DNA of 64,000 nt from Dyella caseinilytica. GTDB lineage: Bacteria; Pseudomonadota; Gammaproteobacteria; Xanthomonadales; Rhodanobacteraceae. The stretch's first letter is position 1. Each line of letters begins with the position of its first letter. The translations under genes and the position numbers were made by a program. Below the pieces are notes generated by a model, which saw nothing but the letters and a program-made list of their open reading frames with translations, had not been told where the DNA came from and did not search any database. The stretch lies in assembly GCF_016865235.1 (NCBI RefSeq), contig NZ_CP064030.1, positions 2,232,001-2,296,000 of the forward strand, read 5' to 3'. Positions 9,830 through 18,106 of the stretch are shown here, one piece after another.

Positions 9830-11401
9830 ATGCTCAAAGCGCGTATCGCGTTGTCCGATCTTTCGCTGGATGCGCAGTGGAGAGATGGCTGCATCGTATT
9901 TGGGAATAGTCGAATCGAGCCTTGTGCGCACACCATGCTCGAAACTTTATTGGTGCGTACAGAAAATCAGTGGTTTGTCACGGTAAGGGAACGCCTGGCC
10001 TCATCAGCGCATGTTGGAGTCATGGCAAGCAGGGATGTTGATGCTGAACAGTTCAATCAGCTCTATCAACAATGCATATTGTGGCGACTCGATTACCTGA
10101 TGATCGAGGTCGCCAAGACAGGACACCGAATGAGGGTGCGAGCCGGTGTGCTCGGCTCGGTGCCGGTTTATTGCCACGCCATTGACGATCACATAACCAT
10201 TTCCTGGGATTTTGCAGATTTCACTGCGATACCTTTGGCGATCGATCCGGAAGTCGCCAGCCATCGTCTTACACTCAATACGGCGTATTCGGCGCGGCAA
10301 CTCTGTGTCGGCGTGAATATGCTGACGGAGCGTGCCTCGTTTCATGTTGAGCCAGGCAAGGCAAGTTACCGATACCCCGTACCGGCTGCCGATACCACGC
10401 CATCACCGTTGCCAGCAGGCCGTGATGCTTTGACGGCATTCAGCGAACTTTTGCAGCACGTCGTGTCATTGCGCCCGATTACGGCAGAGCGGATCGCCAT
10501 CGAACTGAGCGGAGGCATGGATTCGGCTACCGTGGCCAGCGCGATGGCTATACGCCACGAACAGATGATGAGTTTGGGAATATTGCTGGATGGTGATGTT
10601 CGCCTGCCACAGATGCAACGGCGGCAGCTGATAGCTCAGCGACTGAATCTGATCGACCAGACCGTTGATATTGCCGCGTTTCCACCCAGCCTCGATTTGC
10701 GGCCGCGGCCTGATCAAGCCAAAAACCTGCATTGGGAATACTACCTGGAGGCAGGTGCCGCACTATGGGATTCCGCAATAGCCCGAGGTCGCGATGTGCT
10801 TTTCACCGGCATTGGCGGTGACGAGCTGTTTCCAGCCTATATCGATGAGATACAAGAACACAGCGGCCATGAATCCGGTGGTGTGGGCGAGGCACGCCAT
10901 TACGCGGAGCAGTTGTTGACGCCACGTGCCTTGAGTGCGGCGCGCACGCATAGCGGCTTCGATGCTCCAGCAAGTCCGGTGCCCGTAACGTCGCTGCTGT
11001 CGCAAGCCTGCCGGGGATCTGATCAGTTGCGGCACGGCCAGTGGCCGGTGAATCTGTTGAGCGATCCAAGCCTCGCTGCTTTCTGTCACCGCTTGCCTCG
11101 CGATGATCGGCTCGGGCGCGCGGTCATGCGGCAATACCTGCAAATGCGCCTTGGCAGCGACGTGTTTCCGCGTGGCTACACGAAAGAAACCTTTGCGCGT
11201 GTATTGCCCGAACTGATCTCGAAGCATGTCCAAACCGTTACCTCGCAGCTGCGCGAATGCGCTCTGGCCGATCTTGGCTTGGTCGATCAGCGGGCGGCGC
11301 TTGAGCTATTGAATACGGTGGCTGCTACACGAGCACGAGCGCCGATGTCGGCGCTGGCTTCATTTCTTTGGCTTGAGCGCTGTGTGCGGCAAGTGAGCTG
11401 A
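9830..11401 (+). CDS. Asparagine synthetase-like amide-forming enzyme, lasso-cyclase type
   Basis: 523 residues with a strong ribosome site (GGGGG) before ATG 9830. The C-terminal half has the ATP-pyrophosphatase loop IELSGGMDSATVA (SGGMDS 227-232) and LFTGIGGDELF (325-334), both typical of asparagine synthetase and of lasso cyclases such as McjC. The N-terminus lacks the Cys2 needed for glutaminase activity (it begins MLKAR), so ammonia release from glutamine is not expected. That favours activation of a side-chain carboxylate for macrolactam formation. No leader peptidase or recognition-element protein (B proteins) is adjacent, so a complete lasso pathway is not shown. A polysaccharide-associated asparagine synthetase homologue is the alternative. 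Confidence 0.75.
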   Translation: MLKARIALSDLSLDAQWRDGCIVFGNSRIEPCAHTMLETLLVRTENQWFVTVRERLASSAHVGVMASRDVDAEQFNQLYQQCILWRLDYLMIEVAKTGHRMRVRAGVLGSVPVYCHAIDDHITISWDFADFTAIPLAIDPEVASHRLTLNTAYSARQLCVGVNMLTERASFHVEPGKASYRYPVPAADTTPSPLPAGRDALTAFSELLQHVVSLRPITAERIAIELSGGMDSATVASAMAIRHEQMMSLGILLDGDVRLPQMQRRQLIAQRLNLIDQTVDIAAFPPSLDLRPRPDQAKNLHWEYYLEAGAALWDSAIARGRDVLFTGIGGDELFPAYIDEIQEHSGHESGGVGEARHYAEQLLTPRALSAARTHSGFDAPASPVPVTSLLSQACRGSDQLRHGQWPVNLLSDPSLAAFCHRLPRDDRLGRAVMRQYLQMRLGSDVFPRGYTKETFARVLPELISKHVQTVTSQLRECALADLGLVDQRAALELLNTVAATRARAPMSALASFLWLERCVRQVS

Positions 11402-11754
11402 GCTTGGTTCGCGCTGCAATGCAAGTTCTTGTGCCGTTTTTGAGACGTCGGGATAAGAGACCTATCGGCATGCGAGCATCCGAATTACGATGGTCCATAC
11501 TTTGTCGGCCGCCGGTTGAGAGCGAGCTTCCACGCATGGAATGAGACGATCTATGGTCCGACGTTTTGTAGCCATTCTCCTGTTGGCAGTCGTCGGCGCC
11601 TCTTTGGGACAGACTCCTGGCACCAAAAAGATCAAAGTCGCTGCAGCAGCGATACGGGTCGACGAAACGGTATATTCGCCATTTGCCAGCGCCAAAACGG
11701 AATATCGGCACGCGGAAGCAGGCGCTATTCCATTTAATTTCTTGGATATCTGCT
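11402..11754. other. Intergenic region between the two peptide loci
   Basis: About 350 bases. An open frame at 11553-11804 starts with a signal-like stretch (MVRRFVAILLLAVVGASLG) but then runs 50 bases into the methyltransferase gene in another frame. It is not recognised and may be chance. Confidence 0.35.
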
Positions 11755-12597
11755 ATGACATCTGTATCACCGGCCAAGCCCGCAGACTCGGAACCGCGCG
11801 GTAGCATCGCCTGTGTGGGGTTGGGTATGACGCTGGGTTCACATCTCTCGCCGCTGGCGCGCAGCCATATCCAACAGGCCGACGTGGTGTTCGCGGCGCT
11901 TTCCGACGCCATTGTGGAGATGTGGCTGGAACACCTGCATCCGGACGTGCGCAGCTTGCAGCCGTACTATGGCGATGGCACAAACAAGTCACGCGCAGTG
12001 ACCTATCGCGAATGGGTCGAGGTGATGATGGCCGAGGTGCGGGCCGGCAAACGGGTCTGTGCCGTGTTTTACGGCCACCCCGGCATCTTCGCCTGGTCGC
12101 CGCATGAAGTGATCAGGCTGGCCCGTGCGGAAGGTTTCCGCGCCCACATGGAGCCTGGTATCTCCGCCGAGGACTGCCTGTATGCGGACCTTGGCATCGA
12201 CCCGGGGCGTCTTGGCTGCCAGCATTACGAGGCCAGCCAGTTGCTGTTCTACGAGACGCCCATCAATCCCTGCGCCTGCCTGGTGCTATGGCAGGTGGGC
12301 CTGGTCGGCGACCGCTCGATGACACGTTTTTCCACCGGGACCGAGTACCGGCAGGTGCTGGTGGACGTGCTAAGCCGGGATTACCCGCTGGACCACGAGG
12401 TCATCATTTACCGCGGTGCCACCTTGCCGATCGAGCAGCCGCGCATTCGCCACGTGGCCTTGCGGGATTTGCCGGCGACGGAAGTGAGCAGCGATGAAAC
12501 CGTGGTCCTGCGCCCGGCTGTGCCACTGCGCGTCAATCACGCGGTACGCGAGCGGTTGGCTGCGCTGGATCGGGGCATCATGGTGCCGCCGAACTAG
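11755..12597 (+). CDS. Borosin alpha-N-methyltransferase (split type, tetrapyrrole-methylase fold)
   Basis: 280 residues. The N-terminal SIACVGLGMTLGSHLS is the SAM-binding start of the tetrapyrrole methylase family. VFYGHPGIFAWSPHE and HMEPGISAEDCLYADLGIDP are hallmarks of borosin methyltransferases such as Shewanella SonM. The Arg80/Tyr84 pair in SRAVTYREW matches the catalytic Arg/Tyr region of OphMA/SonM. DYPLDHEVIIYRGATLPI is also shared. These enzymes methylate backbone amides of a partner peptide, iteratively. The enzyme ends without a fused core peptide, and a separate precursor candidate lies 188 bases downstream, which makes it a split borosin. Cobalamin or siroheme methylases share the fold but lack the EDCLYADLGIDP region. 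Confidence 0.85.
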   Translation: MTSVSPAKPADSEPRGSIACVGLGMTLGSHLSPLARSHIQQADVVFAALSDAIVEMWLEHLHPDVRSLQPYYGDGTNKSRAVTYREWVEVMMAEVRAGKRVCAVFYGHPGIFAWSPHEVIRLARAEGFRAHMEPGISAEDCLYADLGIDPGRLGCQHYEASQLLFYETPINPCACLVLWQVGLVGDRSMTRFSTGTEYRQVLVDVLSRDYPLDHEVIIYRGATLPIEQPRIRHVALRDLPATEVSSDETVVLRPAVPLRVNHAVRERLAALDRGIMVPPN

Positions 12598-12785
12598 GGC
12601 CATCGGGGTCATCGTGCGGCTTGCCGATCGGTGGTAGGCTGCATAGTGGCGCTGGGGGGCGCCGAGCTGTGATGAAATTCTGAACTGTGCGCCCACCTGC
12701 ATGCAGCGTCGTCACCCTGGAGATGCATTCCATTGCGTCCAGCAGGCTGAGCGATTCATCCACAACAGGAGCAGGGGGTAAAAAC

Positions 12786-13085
12786 ATGTCCAAGACGATC
12801 GAGCTGCTGGAACTCATCGGGCAGGACGCATCGTTGCGTCACGCGTCTCAGGAAGACTTGGCGCAGGCGCTCGACGCACTGAATGCCAGCGAGGGTCTGA
12901 AAGTGGCGGCGGCATCTGGCGACAAGAGTCGTCTCGGGGAGGAGCTTGGGCACAAGCATCACCCGGTGCGCGTCAACCACAACAATGGAGGGTGCGACCC
13001 CGACGAAGACGATACGCAAAAGGAGCCAGGGCGCGAGGGTGGCGAAGCGGATGAAACGCATCCACCTTCGGATCGAAAGCCATGA
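12786..13085 (+). CDS. Split-borosin precursor peptide candidate
   Basis: 99 residues, ATG 12786 with a GGGGG ribosome site 7 bases before. Residues 1-52 (SKTIELLELIGQDASLRHA onward) predict as a helical bundle like the borosin-binding domain of SonA-type precursors, including the GQDA turn. The candidate core follows at about 56-70, GHKHHPVRVNHNNGG: a short hydrophobic/basic run then His, Asn and Gly, similar in layout to known split-borosin cores. A further 30 acidic, proline-rich residues extend beyond it, which is unusual. It lies on the same strand just after the methyltransferase and 15 bases before a GGDEF gene. The role rests on gene context and domain pattern, not on a sequence search. 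Confidence 0.75.
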   Translation: MSKTIELLELIGQDASLRHASQEDLAQALDALNASEGLKVAAASGDKSRLGEELGHKHHPVRVNHNNGGCDPDEDDTQKEPGREGGEADETHPPSDRKP

Positions 13086-13100
13086 CCGGCTAGCCATTCG

Positions 13101-14918
13101 ATGGCTCGCGGATTGTCGTTTCGTCTGACAGGAGCCGCCGCCATGGCGGTTTTCCTGTTATGCACCGCAAAGGCCGGCGTTCCATCGACTGATGCAGCGC
13201 CGGTCACGGCATGGTTGACGCAGGCTGATGATGCGTGGCCGGATGATGCTTTCCGTTTCCGGCACATTTTGGCGCAACTTCATCAGCACGAAGATCAGTT
13301 GAGCGCAGCGCAGCGCTGGCACTTGCGACTGCTGGATACGCGACTGCCTGTAGACGAAGGTGACTACGTCAAAGCCGAGGCCGCCCTGTACGACATCATC
13401 GATCACTCGGGTGATGAGTCCCTCTCCATCCGCGCCATGGCGGCGTTGATCCGGGACAAGTTCTTTAGCCGTGATTATGTGAGCGCTTATGCGCTGGCCA
13501 ACACCTTGATGGCCGAGCTCCCCAAGGTGGCCGACCCGCAGGCACACCTGGAAGGGATGAATCAAGTCATCCAGATGTTGAACCAGGAGGCTGTGGGGCA
13601 ATATGACCTAGCGTTGGATTATGCCCAGCAGATGAAGACCTCGCTTACTTCGAGCAGAGGGCAATGTTACGCCGATGTGCTCGAAACGCAGTCGTTGCTG
13701 TATGCAGGCAAAGTAATCTCGACCGATCCCGCTTTTCAGGTCGCGACCAGCATATGCCTTACGGCAGGGGCGCATCGCCAAGCGAATGCACTGCGCCTTG
13801 ATCTGGCCAGTGAGATGATCGACGAAGGCCATGCCGATCAGGCCATTGCCTTGTTGCACAGCATTGCCCCCGAGATTCAGGGCATCGGATACACACCCCA
13901 TGTTGCCTCCCTGCTAGTCACCCTGGCCCAGGCATATCTCAGGCTCGGCGACGCGCCAAAGGCACGAAAGTTCGCCCAGGACAGCATTGCCATCACGGGA
14001 CCGGACAGTTCGCTGTGGACAGTGCAGGCCGCCTATGAGGTGCTCTATAAGGCGGAAAAGAAGGAGGGGCACGATACCGCAGCGCTCAACTATTACGAAA
14101 AGTACGGCGCCCAGAAAACCGCCGCTATGGACAACGCTAGGGCCATCGCCTTGGCCTACCAGACGGTCAGGCAGCAGGTCTTGTCCGAGAAGATGAAGGC
14201 GGAGGCCCTCGGCAAAGAGAACAAAATCCTCCAACTTAGCCAGGCCCTGGCGAACCAGGCGCAGAAAAGCAGTCAGTTGTTCAACGCGCTGCTACTGGCG
14301 GTGATCGCCTTCTTCGTTCTGGCGATGCTGTGGCTGTGGCGTTCCTGGCGACGTTTCCGTTGGATGGCGCGGCACGATGGCCTGACCCGGGCGTACAACC
14401 GCGAACACTTTTTCGTTGAAGCGGGGCGAACGCTGCGGCATCTGCACAAAGCAAGGGTCGATGCCTGCTTGATCGTGCTGGACCTGGATCATTTCAAGCG
14501 GATCAATGACACGCACGGGCATGCCGCTGGCGACCAGGTATTACGTTCTGCCGCAGCGATCATTGGGCGCGAACTGCGCCCCACTGACCTACTCGGCCGC
14601 TTGGGTGGCGAGGAGTTCGGTATCCTGATATCGGGCTGTTCGTGCGACCAGGGATTGGAGGTGGCAAATCGCATCCGCAATGCCTTAGCCACTACGCCGG
14701 TGACACTGGATTCCCAGGTCACTGTCATGGTGTCGGCCAGCTTGGGGCTCGCCTGCGCCACCAGCTCGGGCTACATGTTGCGCCTGTTGCTGATCGACGC
14801 CGACGCCGCGCTTTATCGGGCCAAGGAGGGTGGCCGTAACCAGGTCGTGGTGGACAGTCGTGCCGAGGTGCCATCAGTTGTTCCATCGGACGATCGCCAG
14901 CTACCTCTCGACGCCTGA
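13101..14918 (+). CDS. TPR-containing membrane diguanylate cyclase (GGDEF)
   Basis: 605 residues. An N-terminal signal (AAAMAVFLLCTAKAG) leads into about 360 residues of helical repeats resembling TPRs in the periplasm. A transmembrane helix follows (LFNALLLAVIAFFVLAMLWLW), a coiled linker just before it, and then a cytoplasmic GGDEF domain. The active-site loop reads GGEEF. An inhibitory RxxD site (RPTD) lies exactly five residues before it, so product inhibition by c-di-GMP is likely. The substrate-side motif LDLDHFKRINDTHGH is intact. It begins 15 bases after the borosin precursor gene and may be cotranscribed with it, which would be an unusual link between a peptide pathway and c-di-GMP. 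Confidence 0.92.
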   Translation: MARGLSFRLTGAAAMAVFLLCTAKAGVPSTDAAPVTAWLTQADDAWPDDAFRFRHILAQLHQHEDQLSAAQRWHLRLLDTRLPVDEGDYVKAEAALYDIIDHSGDESLSIRAMAALIRDKFFSRDYVSAYALANTLMAELPKVADPQAHLEGMNQVIQMLNQEAVGQYDLALDYAQQMKTSLTSSRGQCYADVLETQSLLYAGKVISTDPAFQVATSICLTAGAHRQANALRLDLASEMIDEGHADQAIALLHSIAPEIQGIGYTPHVASLLVTLAQAYLRLGDAPKARKFAQDSIAITGPDSSLWTVQAAYEVLYKAEKKEGHDTAALNYYEKYGAQKTAAMDNARAIALAYQTVRQQVLSEKMKAEALGKENKILQLSQALANQAQKSSQLFNALLLAVIAFFVLAMLWLWRSWRRFRWMARHDGLTRAYNREHFFVEAGRTLRHLHKARVDACLIVLDLDHFKRINDTHGHAAGDQVLRSAAAIIGRELRPTDLLGRLGGEEFGILISGCSCDQGLEVANRIRNALATTPVTLDSQVTVMVSASLGLACATSSGYMLRLLLIDADAALYRAKEGGRNQVVVDSRAEVPSVVPSDDRQLPLDA

Positions 14919-14977
14919 TACGGCTTGGCTCACACGTTCAGCACCGTTTCTTCAAAAACGTGTTCCAGGAAAGTTGC

Positions 14978-15079
14978 ATGAAGCATTTCCAACGCGCACT
15001 GGCCGTTTCGGGCTCTCTGTCGATCATGTTTTCAGTTTCATCGATTGCGCAAACTCTCAACATTGTACGCGTCAGTTGA
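14978..15079 (+). CDS. 33-residue signal-peptide stub
   Basis: ATG 14978 preceded by AGGAAAG encodes MKHFQRALAVSGSLSIMFSV and ends NIVRVS. It looks like a signal peptide with an Ala-Gln cleavage site near residue 25, then stops after eight residues. It could be the start of a decayed secreted-protein gene. The surrounding 14919-15369 interval (450 bases) holds nothing else I can name. Confidence 0.35.
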   Translation: MKHFQRALAVSGSLSIMFSVSSIAQTLNIVRVS

Positions 15080-15369
15080 TGGCCACGAGCGGGAGTTGAA
15101 CAAGGAAATTTTTGAAGAGGTCGCATTCATCTAACGAATGATGGGTTAAGCGATTAGAGAGGGGCATCGAGGGTAGGGCAGACGCGCCTCCAGATTCCAG
15201 GCGACGATTTATGCTCTTTCAATGTCGTTCTTCGATGTTTCTGAGTAGCAGTCCAAATAACCCTATCTGGATTCGTATTGTCATGAGCCATGGTGCTCCG
15301 GTGCGGCATTTACGGGTTTAGGTTATAAAGGCTGCACATGTAGCGAGCTGGCGAGGGTACGGCAGGCGC

Positions 15370-16542
15370 ATGCAGACATCCGCGCAATCGGCGACGACCG
15401 TTATCTTGCCGCGCTGGAAGCGGCGACTGTCCGTGGCAGCCGTCGTGGCGGCTGCCACGACGTTTGGGCTTACTTATAGTCTCTCCGCACCGTTGATCGC
15501 GATGAGCCTGATGGCGCGCGGTCACTCCAGTCTGTTCATTGGCGTCAACGCTGCCATGCACGCCTTGGGCGTGTTGTTGGCAGCCCCTTTGCTGCCAGGT
15601 TTGGCGGCGAGGCTGGGTGCTCGACGTCTGACAGTATTGGCCCTAGTCCTGGCCGGCGTGCTGCTTTTTCTATTCCGGCTTTGGCCGATAGTGTGGGTGT
15701 GGTTTCTCTTGCGCATTGCGCTGGGCGCGGCGGCAGAGGTGCTGTTCGTGATGTCTGAGACATGGACCAATGTGCTGAGTGACGAAACTACACGCGGGCG
15801 AACTATGGCGATTTATACCGCGGCGTTGTCATTGGGCATGGTACTTGGTCCTGCTTTATTGTCCCGTATCGGCGTGAACGATCGCGCTTTCGTCATCGGC
15901 GCGGTAATCAGTGTTTGTGCTGTGTTGTTCGTCTTACCACCGTGGGTGCTTGCGCCGGCGCGCAGCGCACCTGAACCAGCGCAACCGCTGCGCTACCTGA
16001 AACTTGCACCAGTTGCGATTGCCACTACCATCCTGAACGCAGGCGTGGAAACAGCGGGATTGTCATTTATCGCGTTGTACGCCACCGGCATGGGGTGGAG
16101 CGAGCAGCGTGCCATGCAGCTGATTTCCACATTGATGCTCGGCGCAATCTTGCTGCAGCTACCTATCGGGTGGCTCGCCGACAAAATGGATAAGCGGCGT
16201 CTGGCGCTGATACTTGCGTGGATTTCCGCAATAACTGCGTTGCTATGGCCTTTCGCCTTGCAGGAAACACCATTGGCTTTCGCCATGGTCTTTATCTGGG
16301 GCGGTTTGTTCGTGGGCATCTACACCACCATGCTTGCCATGGTGGGCAGCCGTTTTCAGGGCAATAACCTGGTGGGTGTGTATGCAGTGATGGGGTTGGC
16401 CTGGGGCGTTGGCGCGCTGGTCGGACCGAGTGCGGTGGGCTTGGGCATGATAGGCAGCGCAAGGTTTGGCTTACCCGGCGTGATTGCGTTGGCGTGCGCC
16501 TTGTTCGCGCTTTTCATGATGCGTTCGCGGAGCCGAACATGA
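15370..16542 (+). CDS. Major facilitator superfamily transporter
   Basis: 390 residues with about twelve hydrophobic segments. The loop between helices 2 and 3 reads LAARLGARRLTV, the second-half equivalent GWLADKMDKRRLAL, and both match the MFS G-x-x-x-D/R-x-G-R-R-type signature. The closest pattern is the YcaD/Bcr-like group of small exporters; no substrate can be read. The next gene starts 35 bases later on the same strand, suggesting an operon. The start ATG 15370 gives a positively charged N-terminus before helix 1. Confidence 0.85.
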   Translation: MQTSAQSATTVILPRWKRRLSVAAVVAAATTFGLTYSLSAPLIAMSLMARGHSSLFIGVNAAMHALGVLLAAPLLPGLAARLGARRLTVLALVLAGVLLFLFRLWPIVWVWFLLRIALGAAAEVLFVMSETWTNVLSDETTRGRTMAIYTAALSLGMVLGPALLSRIGVNDRAFVIGAVISVCAVLFVLPPWVLAPARSAPEPAQPLRYLKLAPVAIATTILNAGVETAGLSFIALYATGMGWSEQRAMQLISTLMLGAILLQLPIGWLADKMDKRRLALILAWISAITALLWPFALQETPLAFAMVFIWGGLFVGIYTTMLAMVGSRFQGNNLVGVYAVMGLAWGVGALVGPSAVGLGMIGSARFGLPGVIALACALFALFMMRSRSRT

Positions 16543-16576
16543 GCGCGACAGGTCAAATGATGAACGAGGCAGCATC

Positions 16577-17968
16577 ATGATTCGGTTGATCCTGCTGCTG
16601 CTCGGTCACGATTTTATTCGGCGCCGCTGGCCTATGCTGGCCGTGGTAGGTCTGGTGTGGACCGTGCTCGGTGCAGCCATCTTTATCGATGCGCTGGATG
16701 GCGTCATGTATTTTCCGATCCATGTTTTCGGCTATTTGTTGTTGATCGAAGCTGTCGTCACACTGATCGTGACGCCCACTGGGGCCGATACGCGTATCGT
16801 GCTACGCAAGGCGCGCGGCGTGGTATTTCTTTTGCTCGGTTTGCTGGTGGTCGATGCTCACCATGCGGCTAGCGTGATCCTGGCCATGATGTTCGGGCTC
16901 GCTTTCCTGGCTGACGGTATCTTTCGCATGGCGGCTGCGGCCGTCGTGCGCTTCGTCGGCTGGCGCTTGTCGTTTTTGACAGGATTGCTCGAGCTGGGCT
17001 TTGCCATCTTTATGTTCGAGCCGTACCCAACGTTCTACGCAGGTACGGTGCCATACTGCATTGGCATGGGCATCTTTCTCTCCGGCTGCGGCTTGTTGCG
17101 GCAGGCCTTTCGGCTTAAACGCCTGCCACAGCATGCTGCGGCTTCGCTATGGTTGTCGCGTGATCCGGGGGGTGACAGTGCGGTACTTCCCGTTGAAGAG
17201 GAGGGCGCCTTCGAACCGGTTGGCGATCTGATCGTGCATGTATGGACACCGACAGGTTCCGCCGAGGATGTCGTGCCACAGCCGATAGTCGATCGCTACA
17301 TTGCAGCAGTCGATAGCAAGGGAGTGATCTCGACCGGTCATGCAGCGATGGAAGCACCGCCCGACATCTACATCAGCCATTATCCTAAAGTAGAAATCGA
17401 TCGTTCGCAGACCGACTTCGCACGCATATTACGCGCCAGTGCGGACAACGATGTGCCAGGGCGTTTCCAGCCAAGCTACGCCATCGAGTCGGCAGGCTGG
17501 TGCGATTCCACGGCACAAGTGCATTTCGAGCATTACAACAGGGGGCGTCTGGTCGCGTTTTGGCGCCGCTATCGCGTCAACGAAATCTATAACCTCACCA
17601 ATCGCAATTGCTCCAGCACCGTTGCCTACGCCTTGGAGGCTGCCCTAGAGGGATCCCTGGCCGAACCGGGGCTTGGCCTTCGCGCTTTGTTGCGTGCCAT
17701 GTTCAATCCAGAATTATGGGTGGCTGCGCAATTGCAGCGTCGTGCCGAGGCCATGGCATGGACGCCTGGCCTGGTGCTCGACTATGCGCGCACCTTGCGC
17801 GCGGCGATCCAACCAACACCGTTGGGCTGGTCCACGCTATTTGCCCAGAGTAGCCGTTTTTGGCGTTACGCGCGCATGGTTCAACGCCGCGAGCCTATGC
17901 GTAACATCGAAACCATCCGTGATGAGGTGAGTCGGCGCAAGACCAGGGGTGCCAAGCCACATCCATGA
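16577..17968 (+). CDS. HdeD-like membrane protein fused to a papain-like (permuted) cysteine domain
   Basis: 463 residues. The first 175 form six hydrophobic helices arranged as in HdeD/DUF308 proteins. The remaining part is soluble. It contains STGHAAMEAPPDIYISHYP near residues 255-273 and NLTNRNCSSTVAYALEAAL near 337-355. A Gly-His followed by a downstream Asn-Cys-Ser at the head of a helix is the order seen in permuted NlpC/P60 or LRAT-like thiol hydrolases. Thiol hydrolase or acyltransferase activity is therefore possible, but no family is certain. It is the last gene before dif, 12 bases from that site. ATG 16577. Confidence 0.65.
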   Translation: MIRLILLLLGHDFIRRRWPMLAVVGLVWTVLGAAIFIDALDGVMYFPIHVFGYLLLIEAVVTLIVTPTGADTRIVLRKARGVVFLLLGLLVVDAHHAASVILAMMFGLAFLADGIFRMAAAAVVRFVGWRLSFLTGLLELGFAIFMFEPYPTFYAGTVPYCIGMGIFLSGCGLLRQAFRLKRLPQHAAASLWLSRDPGGDSAVLPVEEEGAFEPVGDLIVHVWTPTGSAEDVVPQPIVDRYIAAVDSKGVISTGHAAMEAPPDIYISHYPKVEIDRSQTDFARILRASADNDVPGRFQPSYAIESAGWCDSTAQVHFEHYNRGRLVAFWRRYRVNEIYNLTNRNCSSTVAYALEAALEGSLAEPGLGLRALLRAMFNPELWVAAQLQRRAEAMAWTPGLVLDYARTLRAAIQPTPLGWSTLFAQSSRFWRYARMVQRREPMRNIETIRDEVSRRKTRGAKPHP

Positions 17969-17980
17969 GGGTCATCCATT

Positions 17981-18008
17981 ATTTTACATAATATACATTA
18001 TGCGCAAT
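17981..18008 (-). other. dif: Chromosomal dif site (XerC/XerD recombination site)
   Basis: On the minus strand the 28 bases contain GCGCATAATGTATATTATGT without a mismatch to the Escherichia coli dif core, and 25 of 28 positions match overall. Differences are at the two outer XerC-side bases and one base in the XerD arm (TAAAAT against TTAAAT). The XerC arm, the TGTATA spacer and the XerD arm are all in place. dif is where XerCD resolve chromosome dimers at the terminus, so this window is probably terminus-proximal. Filamentous phages also use dif, but no phage genes are next to it. Confidence 0.92.
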
Positions 18009-18035
18009 TACGGGCCCAGCCCTAGCCAAGTGTCG

Positions 18036-18061
18036 TGTCATTTTCAGAAGTTCTGTAGACA
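18036..18061 (+). repeat. Left terminal inverted repeat of the transposon
   Basis: TGTCATTTTCAGAAG followed by TTCTGTAGACA; it differs from the right end only at positions 4, 6, 20 and 22. It begins 28 bases past dif. Confidence 0.88.
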
Positions 18062-18106
18062 GATGTCGAAAGTCCTGTTCACAACCCCATTGCGCTAACG
18101 TGTGAC

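Noticed and set aside
9560..11401. Complete lasso-peptide cluster
   Set aside because: No B1/B2 or fused B protein nearby, and the predicted core leaves only two residues after a 9-residue ring. Kept only as a candidate orphan locus.
11553..11804. Signal-like frame between the cyclase and methyltransferase genes
   Set aside because: It overlaps the methyltransferase start, has no recognisable domain and its strong complement frames suggest chance.
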